Shown: positions 1 to 7,906 of the stretch, one piece after another
How the letters are laid out: the number at the start of each line of letters is the position of its first letter
Position numbering within the stretch: position 1 is the first letter of the stretch
Assembly: GCF_020687685.1 (NCBI RefSeq)
Contig: NZ_JAJEWM010000002.1
Coordinates: 248,001 to 312,000, forward strand
From: Tessaracoccus sp. OS52
GTDB taxonomy: Bacteria; Actinomycetota; Actinomycetes; Propionibacteriales; Propionibacteriaceae
DNA: 64,000 bases
Direction: 5' to 3'
Notes under the pieces: model-generated
What the model saw: only the letters and a program-made list of their open reading frames with translations
The model's database searches: none
Told to the model about the DNA's origin: nothing
Translations under genes and position numbers: made by a program

Positions 1-3
1 CAA

Positions 4-450
4 GTGCAGACCGCTATCACCGAGGCGGTCGCCTCCCTCGGGAGGGGCGGCACCCTCGTCGTGAAGAAGGACGCACCCGAGACCCGGATGCAGTTCTCCG
101 TCTCCCCCGAGGGCGACACCCTGCGCACCGAGGTCTCCAACGAGAGCGCCGGCGACGACGAACGCCTCCGTGAACGCGGCTGGGAACTGTGCGACGAGTG
201 GAGCGGGGTGTGGCGCCGCTCGACGCCGTGGCCCGCGGCGCCGGAGAAGGTCGAGGAGGCCGTGAGCGAGGCCGCATTCGTGGTGCGCGCCGTCTGGGGC
301 AACCCTCGCCCGGGGAACTTCGGCTACCTGGCCTGGCAGGAGCCGGAGGCGGCGCCGGGCTGGCAGTTCTGGAAGGCAGGCAAGGAGAAGCAGCTCAAGT
401 TCCCGAACCTCGGGCTGCCCGCAGCACCGGAGCCAGACCCGAACTCCTGA
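4..450 (+). CDS. Hypothetical acidic protein, possibly cut by the window edge
   Basis: Open frame of 148 codons from a GTG at the window edge. The codon before it is also open, so the true start may lie outside. The protein is soluble, acidic and Trp-rich in its middle, with no signal peptide or membrane segment, and ends in a Pro-rich tail. The pattern of W and R residues followed by an Ala-rich helix faintly recalls actinobacterial type III secretion/YbjN chaperone-like (TY-Chap) proteins, but I cannot assign it. Codon use is typical of the window, with G or C at third positions, which supports real coding. Confidence 0.6.
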   Translation: MQTAITEAVASLGRGGTLVVKKDAPETRMQFSVSPEGDTLRTEVSNESAGDDERLRERGWELCDEWSGVWRRSTPWPAAPEKVEEAVSEAAFVVRAVWGNPRPGNFGYLAWQEPEAAPGWQFWKAGKEKQLKFPNLGLPAAPEPDPNS

Positions 451-550
451 ACGGGCAACGGTTCCCCGCGTTCGTGAGAGATCTCTAATCCGCGTCTCCG
501 CGGCGCCTCATCTTGGGGCGGTTGAATGAGGGTTGTCGAAGGAGAATGAG

Positions 551-1018
551 ATGTCCCTGATCAACAAGACCACAACCTGGATCGCCGCCGCCGTGGTGGG
601 GGTGGCTGCCGTGCTGGGCGGAGTCCTGGCCTCCAGCGCCAGCCCGAACGACGGAGACGACGTCCAGCCGGCCATCACCGTCACGCCCAGCGCCCACCCC
701 GACCAGGACTACGTCCCCATCCGGGTGGGCGGCGACGACAGCAGCCCCACCCCTTCCCCCTCGCCGAGCCTCAGCACGCCCGATGTGACGCCCCTGCCGG
801 AGAGCAGCACCTCGGAGGCGACAGCCTCCCCGTCGGCCTCCTCTGCCACCACTACCGGCAAGCCGGTCCCCAACCTCGCTCCCGTGCAGTACGACGATGA
901 CGACGACCACGACGACGACAGCGACGACGACAACAACGATGACAGCAACGACGACGACAACCATGACAGCAACGACGACGACAACCACGACGACGACAGC
1001 GAGTCCGACGACGACTGA
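551..1018 (+). CDS. Asp-rich secreted or membrane-anchored protein
   Basis: 155 aa. The ATG at 551 is chosen because a GAAGGAG ribosome site ends 6-7 nt upstream; a TTG at 533 lies before that site. Residues 8-30 form one hydrophobic segment (signal peptide or anchor). A Pro/Ser/Thr-rich linker (about 60-110) follows, then a tail of about 45 residues made almost wholly of Asp, Asn, His and Ser. Such tails bind divalent cations, Ca2+ in particular, in other proteins; a metal- or wall-associated role here is inference. It has no recognisable catalytic domain. A strong hairpin follows, so it is probably monocistronic. Confidence 0.75.
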   Translation: MSLINKTTTWIAAAVVGVAAVLGGVLASSASPNDGDDVQPAITVTPSAHPDQDYVPIRVGGDDSSPTPSPSPSLSTPDVTPLPESSTSEATASPSASSATTTGKPVPNLAPVQYDDDDDHDDDSDDDNNDDSNDDDNHDSNDDDNHDDDSESDDD

Positions 1019-1047
1019 GCCTCGCCCGCCTCGCTGACCCAAGTGCC

Positions 1048-1072
1048 GCCCCCGGTTCCCCCGACCGGGGGC
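1048..1072 (+). terminator. GC-rich hairpin after the Asp-rich gene
   Basis: Perfect 9-bp stem GCCCCCGGT / ACCGGGGGC with a 7-nt loop, 29 nt after the stop codon. There is no U-tract, as is common for actinobacterial terminators. Confidence 0.55.
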
Positions 1073-1103
1073 GCATCGCGTCCGGGCCGTTCTCACAGGC
1101 CGT

Positions 1104-1163
1104 GTAACACGATGGTGAGACAACCGTTACGGCCGGGCAACCCACGGGACACTGCCGCGAAAC
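1104..1163 (+). promoter_or_regulatory. GlnR-like box array upstream of nirB
   Basis: Six pentamers occur on an exact 11-bp period: GTAAC (1104), GTGAG (1115), GTTAC (1126), GCAAC (1137), GACAC (1148) and GAAAC (1159), separated by 6-nt spacers. The last four fit the Streptomyces GlnR consensus gTnAc-n6-GaAAc repeated twice. nirB is an established GlnR target in Streptomyces coelicolor. The array ends 10 bp before the putative -10 hexamer, a position suited to activation under nitrogen limitation. Confidence 0.7.
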
Positions 1164-1173
1164 GGGCCGCCCG

Positions 1174-1179
1174 TAGCGT
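1174..1179 (+). promoter_or_regulatory. Putative -10 element of nirB (leaderless)
   Basis: TAGCGT lies 7 nt before the GTG start, so transcription would begin at or next to the start codon. No -35 hexamer is recognisable, as expected for an activator-dependent promoter, and there is no Shine-Dalgarno sequence. Confidence 0.45.
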
Positions 1180-1186
1180 CAATGAC

Positions 1187-3838
1187 GTGACCAGACCAGA
1201 CATTGCCCAAGGCCCCGACGCCGCAGCCCGCCACGTCGTCGTCGTCGGCGGCGGCATGGTCGCGCACCGGCTCGTCGAGGCGCTCCGCTCCCGCGACACC
1301 TCCGGCACTTGGCGGATCTCGGTGTTCGCCGAGGAACCACGCCGCCCCTACGACCGCGTCGCGCTCACCAGCTATTTCTCCGCCCGCGACCCAGAGGAAC
1401 TCGCCCTGGGCAACCCCGGGCTCTGGGACGACGAGCTCGTCACCTTCCATCGCGGCTGCGGGGTCACCGCGATCGACCGCGACGCCCGCACCGTCACCGA
1501 CCGCCTCGGCCGGGTCCACGCCTACGACGAACTCGTCCTGGCCACCGGCTCCAGCGCCGCCGTGCCGCCCATCCCCGGCAACGACCTGCCCGGCGTGTTC
1601 GTCTACCGCACCATCGACGACGTCGCGGCCCTGCGTGGCTGGGTGGAGAAGAAGCGCCACCCCGCCAACTTCCGCCCCGACGACGAGTGGACCGTCCGCG
1701 GCGCCGTGATCGGCGGTGGCCTGCTCGGCCTCGAGGCCGCTGGGGCGCTCAAAGCGCTCGGCGCCCACGCCACCGTCATCCAGAGCGGCACCCACCTCAT
1801 GAACGCGCAGGTGGACCTCGGCGGTGGCGAGGCCCTCAAGCGCCTGATCCAGGGCGTCGGTATCGCCGTGCGCTGCGACACCCTCACCACCGCCATGAAG
1901 GCCTCGCGCCGCACCGGCCACGTCGGCCGGCTCGACTTCGCAGACGGCGGCCGCGTGGACGTCGACGTCGTGGTCGTCGCCACCGGCGTCCGCCCCCGCG
2001 ACGAACTCGCCCGCGACGCCGGCCTCCCGGTGGGGGAGCGCGGCGGTGTGGTCGTCGACGCGGCCTGCCGCACCGTCGACCGCCACGTCTGGGCCGTCGG
2101 CGAGGTGGCCTGCATCGACGGCCGCTGCATCGGCCTGGTGGCGCCCGGCTACGCCATGGCCGAGGTGGTGGCCGACCGGCTGCTCGGCGGCGCCGCCACC
2201 TTCCCCGGCGCCGACACCGCCACCAAGCTCAAGTTCCAGGGCGTCGACGTCGCCAGCTTCGGCGACGCCTTCGGGGACACCCCCGGCGCGATGGAACTCG
2301 TCCACTCGGATCCGGTGGCCGGCGTCTACAAGAAGCTCGTCCTCTCCGACGACACCCGCACCCTGCTCGGCGGCGTGTTCGTCGGCGACGCCGCCCCCTA
2401 CGCCACCCTGCGGCCGCTGCTCGGCGCCGAACTGCCGGGTGACCCGGGCCTGTTCCTCCTGCCCGAGGGCGCCGGCGCGCAGGGAGCGCCCAGCGTCGAA
2501 CTGCCCGACGCCGCGGTCGTCTGCTCCTGCAACAACGTCACCGCCGGCACCATCCGCGGCGCCGTCACCGAGCACGGCTGCACCGACCTGGCCGGCGTCA
2601 AGGCCTGCACCCGCGCCGGCACCAGCTGCGGCTCCTGCCTGCCGCTGGTCAAGAAGCTCACCACCACCGAACTGGAACGCGCCGGCGTCGAGGTCTCCAG
2701 CGCACTGTGCGAGCACTTCGACCTCTCCCGCGCCCAGCTGTTCGACGCCGTCCGCGTGGCCGGCCTAACCACTTTCTCGGACATCATCAACCGCTTCGGC
2801 CGCGGCGGGCGCGGCTGCGACATCTGCAAGCCCGTCGTCGCCTCCGTCCTTGCCTCGTTGGACTCCGGGCACATCCTCGACGGCGAACGCGCCACCCTCC
2901 AGGACACCAACGACCACGTCATGGCCAACCTGCAGAAGGACGGCACCTACTCGGTGGTCCCGCGCATCCCCGGTGGGGAGATCACGCCGGAGGGGCTGAT
3001 GGTGATCGGGCAGGTTGCCAAGGACTTCGGGCTCTACACCAAGATCACCGGCGGCCAGCGCATCGACATGTTCGGCGCCCGGATCGAGCAGCTGCCGCAC
3101 ATCTGGCGCCGGCTGGTGGAGCACGGCTTCGAGTCCGGGCACGCCTACGGCAAGTCCCTGCGCACGGTCAAGTCCTGCGTCGGGTCCACCTGGTGCCGCT
3201 ACGGCGTGCAGGACTCCGTCGGCATGGCCGTGGAGCTGGAACTGCGCTACCGCGGCCTGCGCTCGCCGCACAAGATCAAGCTCGGCGTCTCCGGCTGTGC
3301 CCGCGAGTGCGCCGAGGCCAGGGGCAAGGACGTCGGCGTGATCGCCACCGACAAGGGGTGGAACGTCTACGTCGGCGGCAACGGCGGCTTCACGCCGCGG
3401 CACGCGCAACTGCTGGCAGAGGACCTCACCAGCGAGGAACTGCTGCGCACCATCGACCGGTTCCTCATGTACTACATCCGCACCGCGGACCGGCTGCAGC
3501 GCACCGCACCGTGGGTGGAGGACCATGAGGGCGGCCTGGACGCCATCCGTGCGGTCATCTTCGACGACTCGCTGGGCATCTGCGCGGACCTCGACGCCGC
3601 CATGGCCCGCCACGTCGACAACTACTATGACGAGTGGCGTGCTGTTCTGGAGGACCCGGAGAAGCTGCGCCGGTTCAACGCCTTCGTCAACGCGCCCACC
3701 TCGCCGGACCCGGACCTCGCCTACGTCACCGAGCGCGGCCAGATCCGGCCCGCCACCGCCGACGAGCGCGCGCTCGCCGGCACCGCCCCCGCCGGCCCCG
3801 TCGTCATAGCCGGCACCACCCTGGAGGTCCGTCGATGA
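1187..3838 (+). CDS. nirB: Assimilatory nitrite reductase (NAD(P)H), large subunit
   Basis: 883 aa, the usual NirB length. It reduces nitrite to ammonia in the cytoplasm with NAD(P)H, FAD, Fe-S clusters and siroheme. An N-terminal FAD/NAD(P)H oxidoreductase begins with VVVVGGG, and a second dinucleotide fold lies near residue 175. A BFD-like [2Fe-2S] region carries C446, C448, C481 and C484. The C-terminal nitrite/sulfite reductase domain has C664, C670, C704 and C708, the C-x5-C / C-x3-C set that binds siroheme-[4Fe-4S]. The GTG at 1187 starts just before the FAD fold; the frame upstream is low-complexity and holds the GlnR-like box. The stop overlaps nirD by 4 nt. Confidence 0.95.
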   Translation: MTRPDIAQGPDAAARHVVVVGGGMVAHRLVEALRSRDTSGTWRISVFAEEPRRPYDRVALTSYFSARDPEELALGNPGLWDDELVTFHRGCGVTAIDRDARTVTDRLGRVHAYDELVLATGSSAAVPPIPGNDLPGVFVYRTIDDVAALRGWVEKKRHPANFRPDDEWTVRGAVIGGGLLGLEAAGALKALGAHATVIQSGTHLMNAQVDLGGGEALKRLIQGVGIAVRCDTLTTAMKASRRTGHVGRLDFADGGRVDVDVVVVATGVRPRDELARDAGLPVGERGGVVVDAACRTVDRHVWAVGEVACIDGRCIGLVAPGYAMAEVVADRLLGGAATFPGADTATKLKFQGVDVASFGDAFGDTPGAMELVHSDPVAGVYKKLVLSDDTRTLLGGVFVGDAAPYATLRPLLGAELPGDPGLFLLPEGAGAQGAPSVELPDAAVVCSCNNVTAGTIRGAVTEHGCTDLAGVKACTRAGTSCGSCLPLVKKLTTTELERAGVEVSSALCEHFDLSRAQLFDAVRVAGLTTFSDIINRFGRGGRGCDICKPVVASVLASLDSGHILDGERATLQDTNDHVMANLQKDGTYSVVPRIPGGEITPEGLMVIGQVAKDFGLYTKITGGQRIDMFGARIEQLPHIWRRLVEHGFESGHAYGKSLRTVKSCVGSTWCRYGVQDSVGMAVELELRYRGLRSPHKIKLGVSGCARECAEARGKDVGVIATDKGWNVYVGGNGGFTPRHAQLLAEDLTSEELLRTIDRFLMYYIRTADRLQRTAPWVEDHEGGLDAIRAVIFDDSLGICADLDAAMARHVDNYYDEWRAVLEDPEKLRRFNAFVNAPTSPDPDLAYVTERGQIRPATADERALAGTAPAGPVVIAGTTLEVRR

Positions 3839-4254
3839 GCATCATCCCCGTCCCCACCTCATCCGCCACCGAAACCGTCTGGGAGCGCGTCTGCCAGTTG
3901 CAGGACCTCCTGCCCGAGCGTGGCGCCGCCGCCCTCGTCGACGGCGTCCAGGTGGCACTGTTCCGACTGGCCGACGACACCGTGCTGGCCGTCCAGCAGC
4001 GGGACCCGTTCTCCGGGGCCAACGTGATGTCGCGGGGCATCGTCGGCACCCGCGCCGGTGTCGCGACCGTCGCCGGCCCGATGTACAAGCAGGTCTTCGA
4101 CCTGGTCACCGGCCGCTGCCTCGAGACCGCCGGCTACACCCCCGTCGTCGGGCTGGGCCCGGACCTCGCCACCTGGCCGGTCGAGGTCCGCGACGGCGTG
4201 GTCCACGTCGCCACCCGCCCGAGCACGCTCCCCGCACCTGCGGTGGCCGCGTGA
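3835..4254 (+). CDS. nirD: Nitrite reductase small subunit
   Basis: 139 aa, Rieske-like fold partner of NirB. As usual for NirD, the Cys-His pairs that bind a Rieske cluster are absent. Recognisable family stretches are DTVLAVQQRDPF and MYKQVFDLVTGRCLE, the latter corresponding to the conserved core. The ATG overlaps the nirB stop (ATGA), and GGAGGT lies 6 nt upstream inside nirB, so the two are translationally coupled and probably made in equal amounts. The last bases overlap the next start (GTGA). Confidence 0.93.
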   Translation: MSIIPVPTSSATETVWERVCQLQDLLPERGAAALVDGVQVALFRLADDTVLAVQQRDPFSGANVMSRGIVGTRAGVATVAGPMYKQVFDLVTGRCLETAGYTPVVGLGPDLATWPVEVRDGVVHVATRPSTLPAPAVAA

Positions 4255-5432
4255 GCACCCAGGCGGCCCGCGCCCGGCCGGACCCCGTCGTCGGGGACGA
4301 GCCCGCGGCGCCCACCACCCGGACACCGCTGGAGCAGCCGATGGCCGGGTGCACGGTGCTGTTGACCGCGGATCGGCGCAAGAGCGAACTTGCCGCCGCG
4401 CTGGCGCGTCGCGGGGCGGAGATCCGGCACGCGCCAGCCCTGAGCATGGTCCCGCACGCCGACGACGCCCTCCTCCTGGCCGGCACCCGCGAGCTCATCG
4501 CCCACCCGCCCGACGTGCTGGTGGTCACCACGGGAATCGGGTTCCGGTCCTGGGTGGAGGCGGCCGACGCCCACGGTCTGGCCGAGCCGCTGCTGGCAGC
4601 CGTCGGCGACGCCCGCATCGTCGCGCGCGGTCCAAAGGCACGCGGCGCGATCCAGGCCGCCGGGCTCACCGCCGATTGGGTGGCGGAGTCCGAGACCTCA
4701 GCCGAGATCGCCGACGTGCTGCTGGGCGAGGGGGTGGCGGGGCTCCGGATCGCGATCCAGCACCACGGTGCGGGCGCCGATGGCCTCGACGGCGCCTTCG
4801 AGGAGGCCGGGGCGGACGTGGTGAGCCTCGTCGTCTACCGGTGGGGTCCGCCGCCGGACCCCGAGGCACTGAGCTCCTCCGTCGTCGCGGCCGCGGAGGG
4901 GGAGATCGACGCTGTCGTCTTCACCTCCGCGCCGGGCGCGGAGGCCTGGCTGTCTGCCGCCGACAGCCAAGGGCACGGCAGGGCGGTGGTGGGAAGGTTC
5001 ATCGACGGCTCGATGGTGGCAGCCGCAGTCGGTCCCATCACCGCCCGGCCGCTCGAACAGCGGGGCATCACGCCGCTGCAACCCGAGCGCGGCCGGCTCG
5101 GCGCGCTCGTCCGCACCCTTGTCCAGCACTACGAGCGCGCCGGGACGCTCGCGGTCTCGACGGTGGCCGGGAACCTGCAACTGCGCTCCCGGGTGGCCGT
5201 GCTCGACGGCGCCATCCTCGCCCTGTCCCCGAGCAGCCTCGAGGTGCTGCGCCTGCTCGCCGCCCGGCATGGAGAGGTGGTCACCCGTGACGAAGTGCTC
5301 GACGTCCTCCCCGGCAGCTCCCGCGATCCGCACGCCGCGGAGGTGGCGGTGGCCAGGCTGCGGGAGGCCGCGGGTCACCGGGGCCTAGTCGCCACCGTCG
5401 TGAGGCGCGGGTACCGGCTGGGCCTGGCCTGA
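4251..5432 (+). CDS. nnaR: NnaR-type regulator: uroporphyrinogen-III synthase-like domain plus winged helix
   Basis: 393 aa. Residues about 30-270 resemble HemD (uroporphyrinogen-III synthase). Residues about 300-393 are an OmpR/PhoB-type winged helix ending in VATVVRRGYRLGLA, the standard wing of that family. This fusion is the architecture of NnaR, described in Streptomyces and mycobacteria as a nitrate/nitrite assimilation regulator that works with GlnR. The GTG start overlaps the nirD stop, so regulator and reductase are co-translated. The HemD part may sense a siroheme precursor or simply be a ligand scaffold; whether it keeps synthase activity cannot be told. A plain hemD role is less likely given the DNA-binding domain and the operon. 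Confidence 0.85.
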   Translation: MSTQAARARPDPVVGDEPAAPTTRTPLEQPMAGCTVLLTADRRKSELAAALARRGAEIRHAPALSMVPHADDALLLAGTRELIAHPPDVLVVTTGIGFRSWVEAADAHGLAEPLLAAVGDARIVARGPKARGAIQAAGLTADWVAESETSAEIADVLLGEGVAGLRIAIQHHGAGADGLDGAFEEAGADVVSLVVYRWGPPPDPEALSSSVVAAAEGEIDAVVFTSAPGAEAWLSAADSQGHGRAVVGRFIDGSMVAAAVGPITARPLEQRGITPLQPERGRLGALVRTLVQHYERAGTLAVSTVAGNLQLRSRVAVLDGAILALSPSSLEVLRLLAARHGEVVTRDEVLDVLPGSSRDPHAAEVAVARLREAAGHRGLVATVVRRGYRLGLA

Positions 5433-5445
5433 GCGGCTCGAGGGG

Positions 5446-5722
5446 GATCTCGACACGTCGTCCGCTCGTTCCTCGCGGCTCCTACTCGATCAGCGGAGAT
5501 GGTCGCGTTTCGCTGGTCGAGTGGCCGGCGAGGGACGAGTCGGCGTGTCGAGACCCCGGGGAGGCGAGGGTGATCTCGACACGTCGCCCGCTCGTTCCTC
5601 GCGGGCTCCTACTCGATCAGCGGGTGGTGGTCGCGTTTCGCGGGCTCCTACTCGATCAGCGGGAGTTGGTCGCTTTTCGCTGGTCGAGTAGCCGGGGAGG
5701 GACGAGTCGGCGTGTCGAGACC
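5446..5722. repeat. Two copies of a palindromic intergenic element
   Basis: Each copy starts with GATCTCGACACG (5446 and 5572) and ends with its near-exact reverse complement CGTGTCGAGACC (5544 and 5711). Inside are CCGCTCGTTCCTCGCGG, CTACTCGATCAGCGG and CTGGTCGAGT. The second copy carries an extra internal partial repeat (about 5637-5662). The element fills the space between the convergent genes nnaR and the response regulator, where it could end transcription from both sides. A related sequence lies at 54071-54126. Confidence 0.8.
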
Positions 5723-5735
5723 CCCGGGGGAGGAC

Positions 5736-6398
5736 TCAGACCAGGCGGTAGCCCATGCCGCGCACGGTCTCGAAGCGCTCCTTGCCCAGCTTGGTGCGCA
5801 GGTAGCGGACGTAGACGTCGACGACGTTGCTGCCGGGGTCGAAGTCGTAGCCCCAGACGTTGCTCAGCAGCTGCTCCCGGCTCAGCACCTGGCCGGCGTT
5901 CTGCAGGAACGTGGCTGCCAGCGTGAACTCCCGCGCGGACAGGTCCACCACCCTGTCATCGACGAAGGCCTGCCGCGTTCGCAGGTCCAGCCGCAGGCCG
6001 TTGTGCGACAACTCGGTGCCGGAGGAATCCGCGTTGGATGCCTTGCGCAGGCGCAGTCGAATGCGGGCCAGCAACTCCTCGAAGCTGAACGGCTTGGGCA
6101 TGTAGTCATCGGCGCCCCCCTCCAGCCCGGTGACCCGGTCGGTCACCGACGCGCGCGCGGTCAGCATGATGACCGGGACGTCGACCCCCTGCCCGCGGAG
6201 CCGCTCCAGCACCTCGAAACCGTCGATGTCGGGGAGGCCGACGTCGAGGACGACCAGGTCGAAGTTCCCGTGGGTGGCCAGCGCCGCGCCCTCGACGCCG
6301 GAGGTCGTCGCGTGGGTGGTGAACCCGGCCGCCTTGAGCCCCTTGGCGATGAACGAGGCGATCCGTTCCTCGTCCTCGATGATCAGGATGGTGCTCAC
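5736..6398 (-). CDS. OmpR-family response regulator
   Basis: 220 aa. The receiver domain has acidic residues E8-D9, phosphoacceptor D52 in VVLDVGLPD and K102 in PKPF. The C-terminal winged helix (about 125-220) ends in ERFETVRGMGYRLV. The GTG start overlaps the kinase stop by 4 nt, with GGAGA just upstream, so it is the partner of the kinase and last gene of a three-gene operon. Direct target promoters are not evident. The frame continues upstream as a shadow of the kinase; the chosen start begins exactly at the receiver fold. Confidence 0.93.
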   Translation of the reverse strand: MSTILIIEDEERIASFIAKGLKAAGFTTHATTSGVEGAALATHGNFDLVVLDVGLPDIDGFEVLERLRGQGVDVPVIMLTARASVTDRVTGLEGGADDYMPKPFSFEELLARIRLRLRKASNADSSGTELSHNGLRLDLRTRQAFVDDRVVDLSAREFTLAATFLQNAGQVLSREQLLSNVWGYDFDPGSNVVDVYVRYLRTKLGKERFETVRGMGYRLV

Positions 6399-7906
6399 GA
6401 AGTCTCCTTCTGGGGTGCCAGCGGCAGGGCGAGCGTGAACGTGGACCCCACGCCGGGCTCGGACTGGATGTCGAGCCGCCCGTCGTGTGCCGCGACGATG
6501 GATTCGACGATGGACAGGCCCAGACCCGCGCCCGAGTGCCCGTCGGTGGCCCGGCCGCGGCCGAAGCGCTGGCGGATCCGCTCCAGATCCTCGGGGTGGA
6601 TGCCGCTGCCGTTGTCCTCGACGCTCAGGTGGACCTCGCCCTGCACCAGCTCGGAGGAGAACGTCACCGCACTGCCGGGCTCGGAGTACTTGACCGCGTT
6701 GGCGGCCAGTTGCAGCCACGCCTGCGTGATGCGGTCGGGGTCGAGCCAGGCGTCGCTGGACTCAACGTGCCGCAGGCGCCAGCTCCGGTCACCGAGCGCG
6801 CGGGCCTTCTCGAACGTCTGGTCGGTCAGCGTAGCCAGGGACGTCCACCGGGGACGGACGAAATCGCCCTGCTGGGACTTCGCCAGGGTGAGCAGGTCGC
6901 CCACGAGGCCACCCATCCGGTCCAGCTCGTCCATGGCCAGCTCACGGGTCTGGCGGACGTCGGCGGGGTCGTCGACGTCCATCAGTTCGAGGTGACCGCG
7001 CACGATCGTGAGTGGGGTGCGCAGTTCGTGGCCGACGTCGTCGAGGAGGGTCCGCTGGCCCTCCACGGCCGCCTGGAGCCGGTCCAGCATCCGGTTGATC
7101 GTCATCGACAGTCGGGTCAGGTCGTCGTTGCCGCGCTCGGGGACGCGCGTGGTGAGGTCGTGCTCGCCGATGGCCTCGGCCGCCGCGCGCAGTTCCTCCA
7201 CCGGCTTCAACAGTTCACCCACCAGCAGCCACGCCACGACGGCGGCCGCGACGCTCGCTCCCAGCGCGACCACCAGGAACGCGACCATGGTGTCGTCGAG
7301 GTCCTCGCGCGCGCCGTCGAGGTTGTGCACCTGCACGAGGGCGCCGGTGGCCTCCGGGAAGTGCACGGGCGTGACGATGTAGTAGTACTCCCGCTGGCCG
7401 GTCCTGAGCCTGCCGCGGGTGACTGACTCGGCCGACGTCAGGGGCTGCACGTGTCGCATGAGCTCGTCGTCGTCCTCGGGACGGAACTGCACGCCCTCCG
7501 ACGACACCCACTCCACCTGTCCCTCGACAAAGCCGATCTCTCCCTCGTCCACGCTCAGCACGGATCGGGCGAGGTAGGTGCGCAGCAGCTCCGACGGCCC
7601 CGCGAACGTGACGCCGGTGGTGGGGTCCACGCCCTCGGTGGCCAGCACGACGAACTCCTGCCGGTTGAGCTCCAGGTCATCGGCGACCCGGCGCTCGATC
7701 GAGCGCCCCTCCAACAGGAAGACCAGCGTGCCCGTCGCCGCCAGGACGAAGACCGCGAGCAGGACCATCGCCAGCGAGATCCGCTGCCGGATGGACACGC
7801 GCGGCGGCTCGGGCGGCGTCTCGGTCCGGATCATCTCCCCATTCTCACGGATCGTGCCCAACGCTCCCTCGTCCGCGGCGGCCCCTGCTGTTGCCGGCCC
7901 AGTCAT
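6395..7906 (-). CDS. Two-component sensor histidine kinase
   Basis: 503 aa. Membrane segments at about 43-66 and 207-232 flank an extracytoplasmic domain of about 140 residues rich in Glu and Asp. A HAMP linker (about 233-285), a HisKA helix with phosphoacceptor H293 in GHELRTPLT, and an ATPase domain with N403, DNGSG (431-435) and GAGLGL (459-464) follow. All catalytic boxes are intact. The ATG at 7906 overlaps the TGA of the ATP-grasp gene (ATGA); an inner ATG at 7834 has GGGGAG touching it, too close to be a better start. The signal is unknown; the acidic sensor domain could suit a cation or cationic peptide. Confidence 0.92.
   Translation of the reverse strand: MTGPATAGAAADEGALGTIRENGEMIRTETPPEPPRVSIRQRISLAMVLLAVFVLAATGTLVFLLEGRSIERRVADDLELNRQEFVVLATEGVDPTTGVTFAGPSELLRTYLARSVLSVDEGEIGFVEGQVEWVSSEGVQFRPEDDDELMRHVQPLTSAESVTRGRLRTGQREYYYIVTPVHFPEATGALVQVHNLDGAREDLDDTMVAFLVVALGASVAAAVVAWLLVGELLKPVEELRAAAEAIGEHDLTTRVPERGNDDLTRLSMTINRMLDRLQAAVEGQRTLLDDVGHELRTPLTIVRGHLELMDVDDPADVRQTRELAMDELDRMGGLVGDLLTLAKSQQGDFVRPRWTSLATLTDQTFEKARALGDRSWRLRHVESSDAWLDPDRITQAWLQLAANAVKYSEPGSAVTFSSELVQGEVHLSVEDNGSGIHPEDLERIRQRFGRGRATDGHSGAGLGLSIVESIVAAHDGRLDIQSEPGVGSTFTLALPLAPQKETS

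Noticed and set aside
1127-2716. 529-codon open frame antisense to nirB
   Set aside because: Its composition (Gly, Ala, Asp, Val, His) is the mirror of a GC-rich coding strand and it covers a clear nirB; no family resemblance.
4251-5432. Plain hemD (heme biosynthesis) gene
   Set aside because: The C-terminal winged helix and the coupling to nirBD fit the NnaR regulator; no other heme gene is near.
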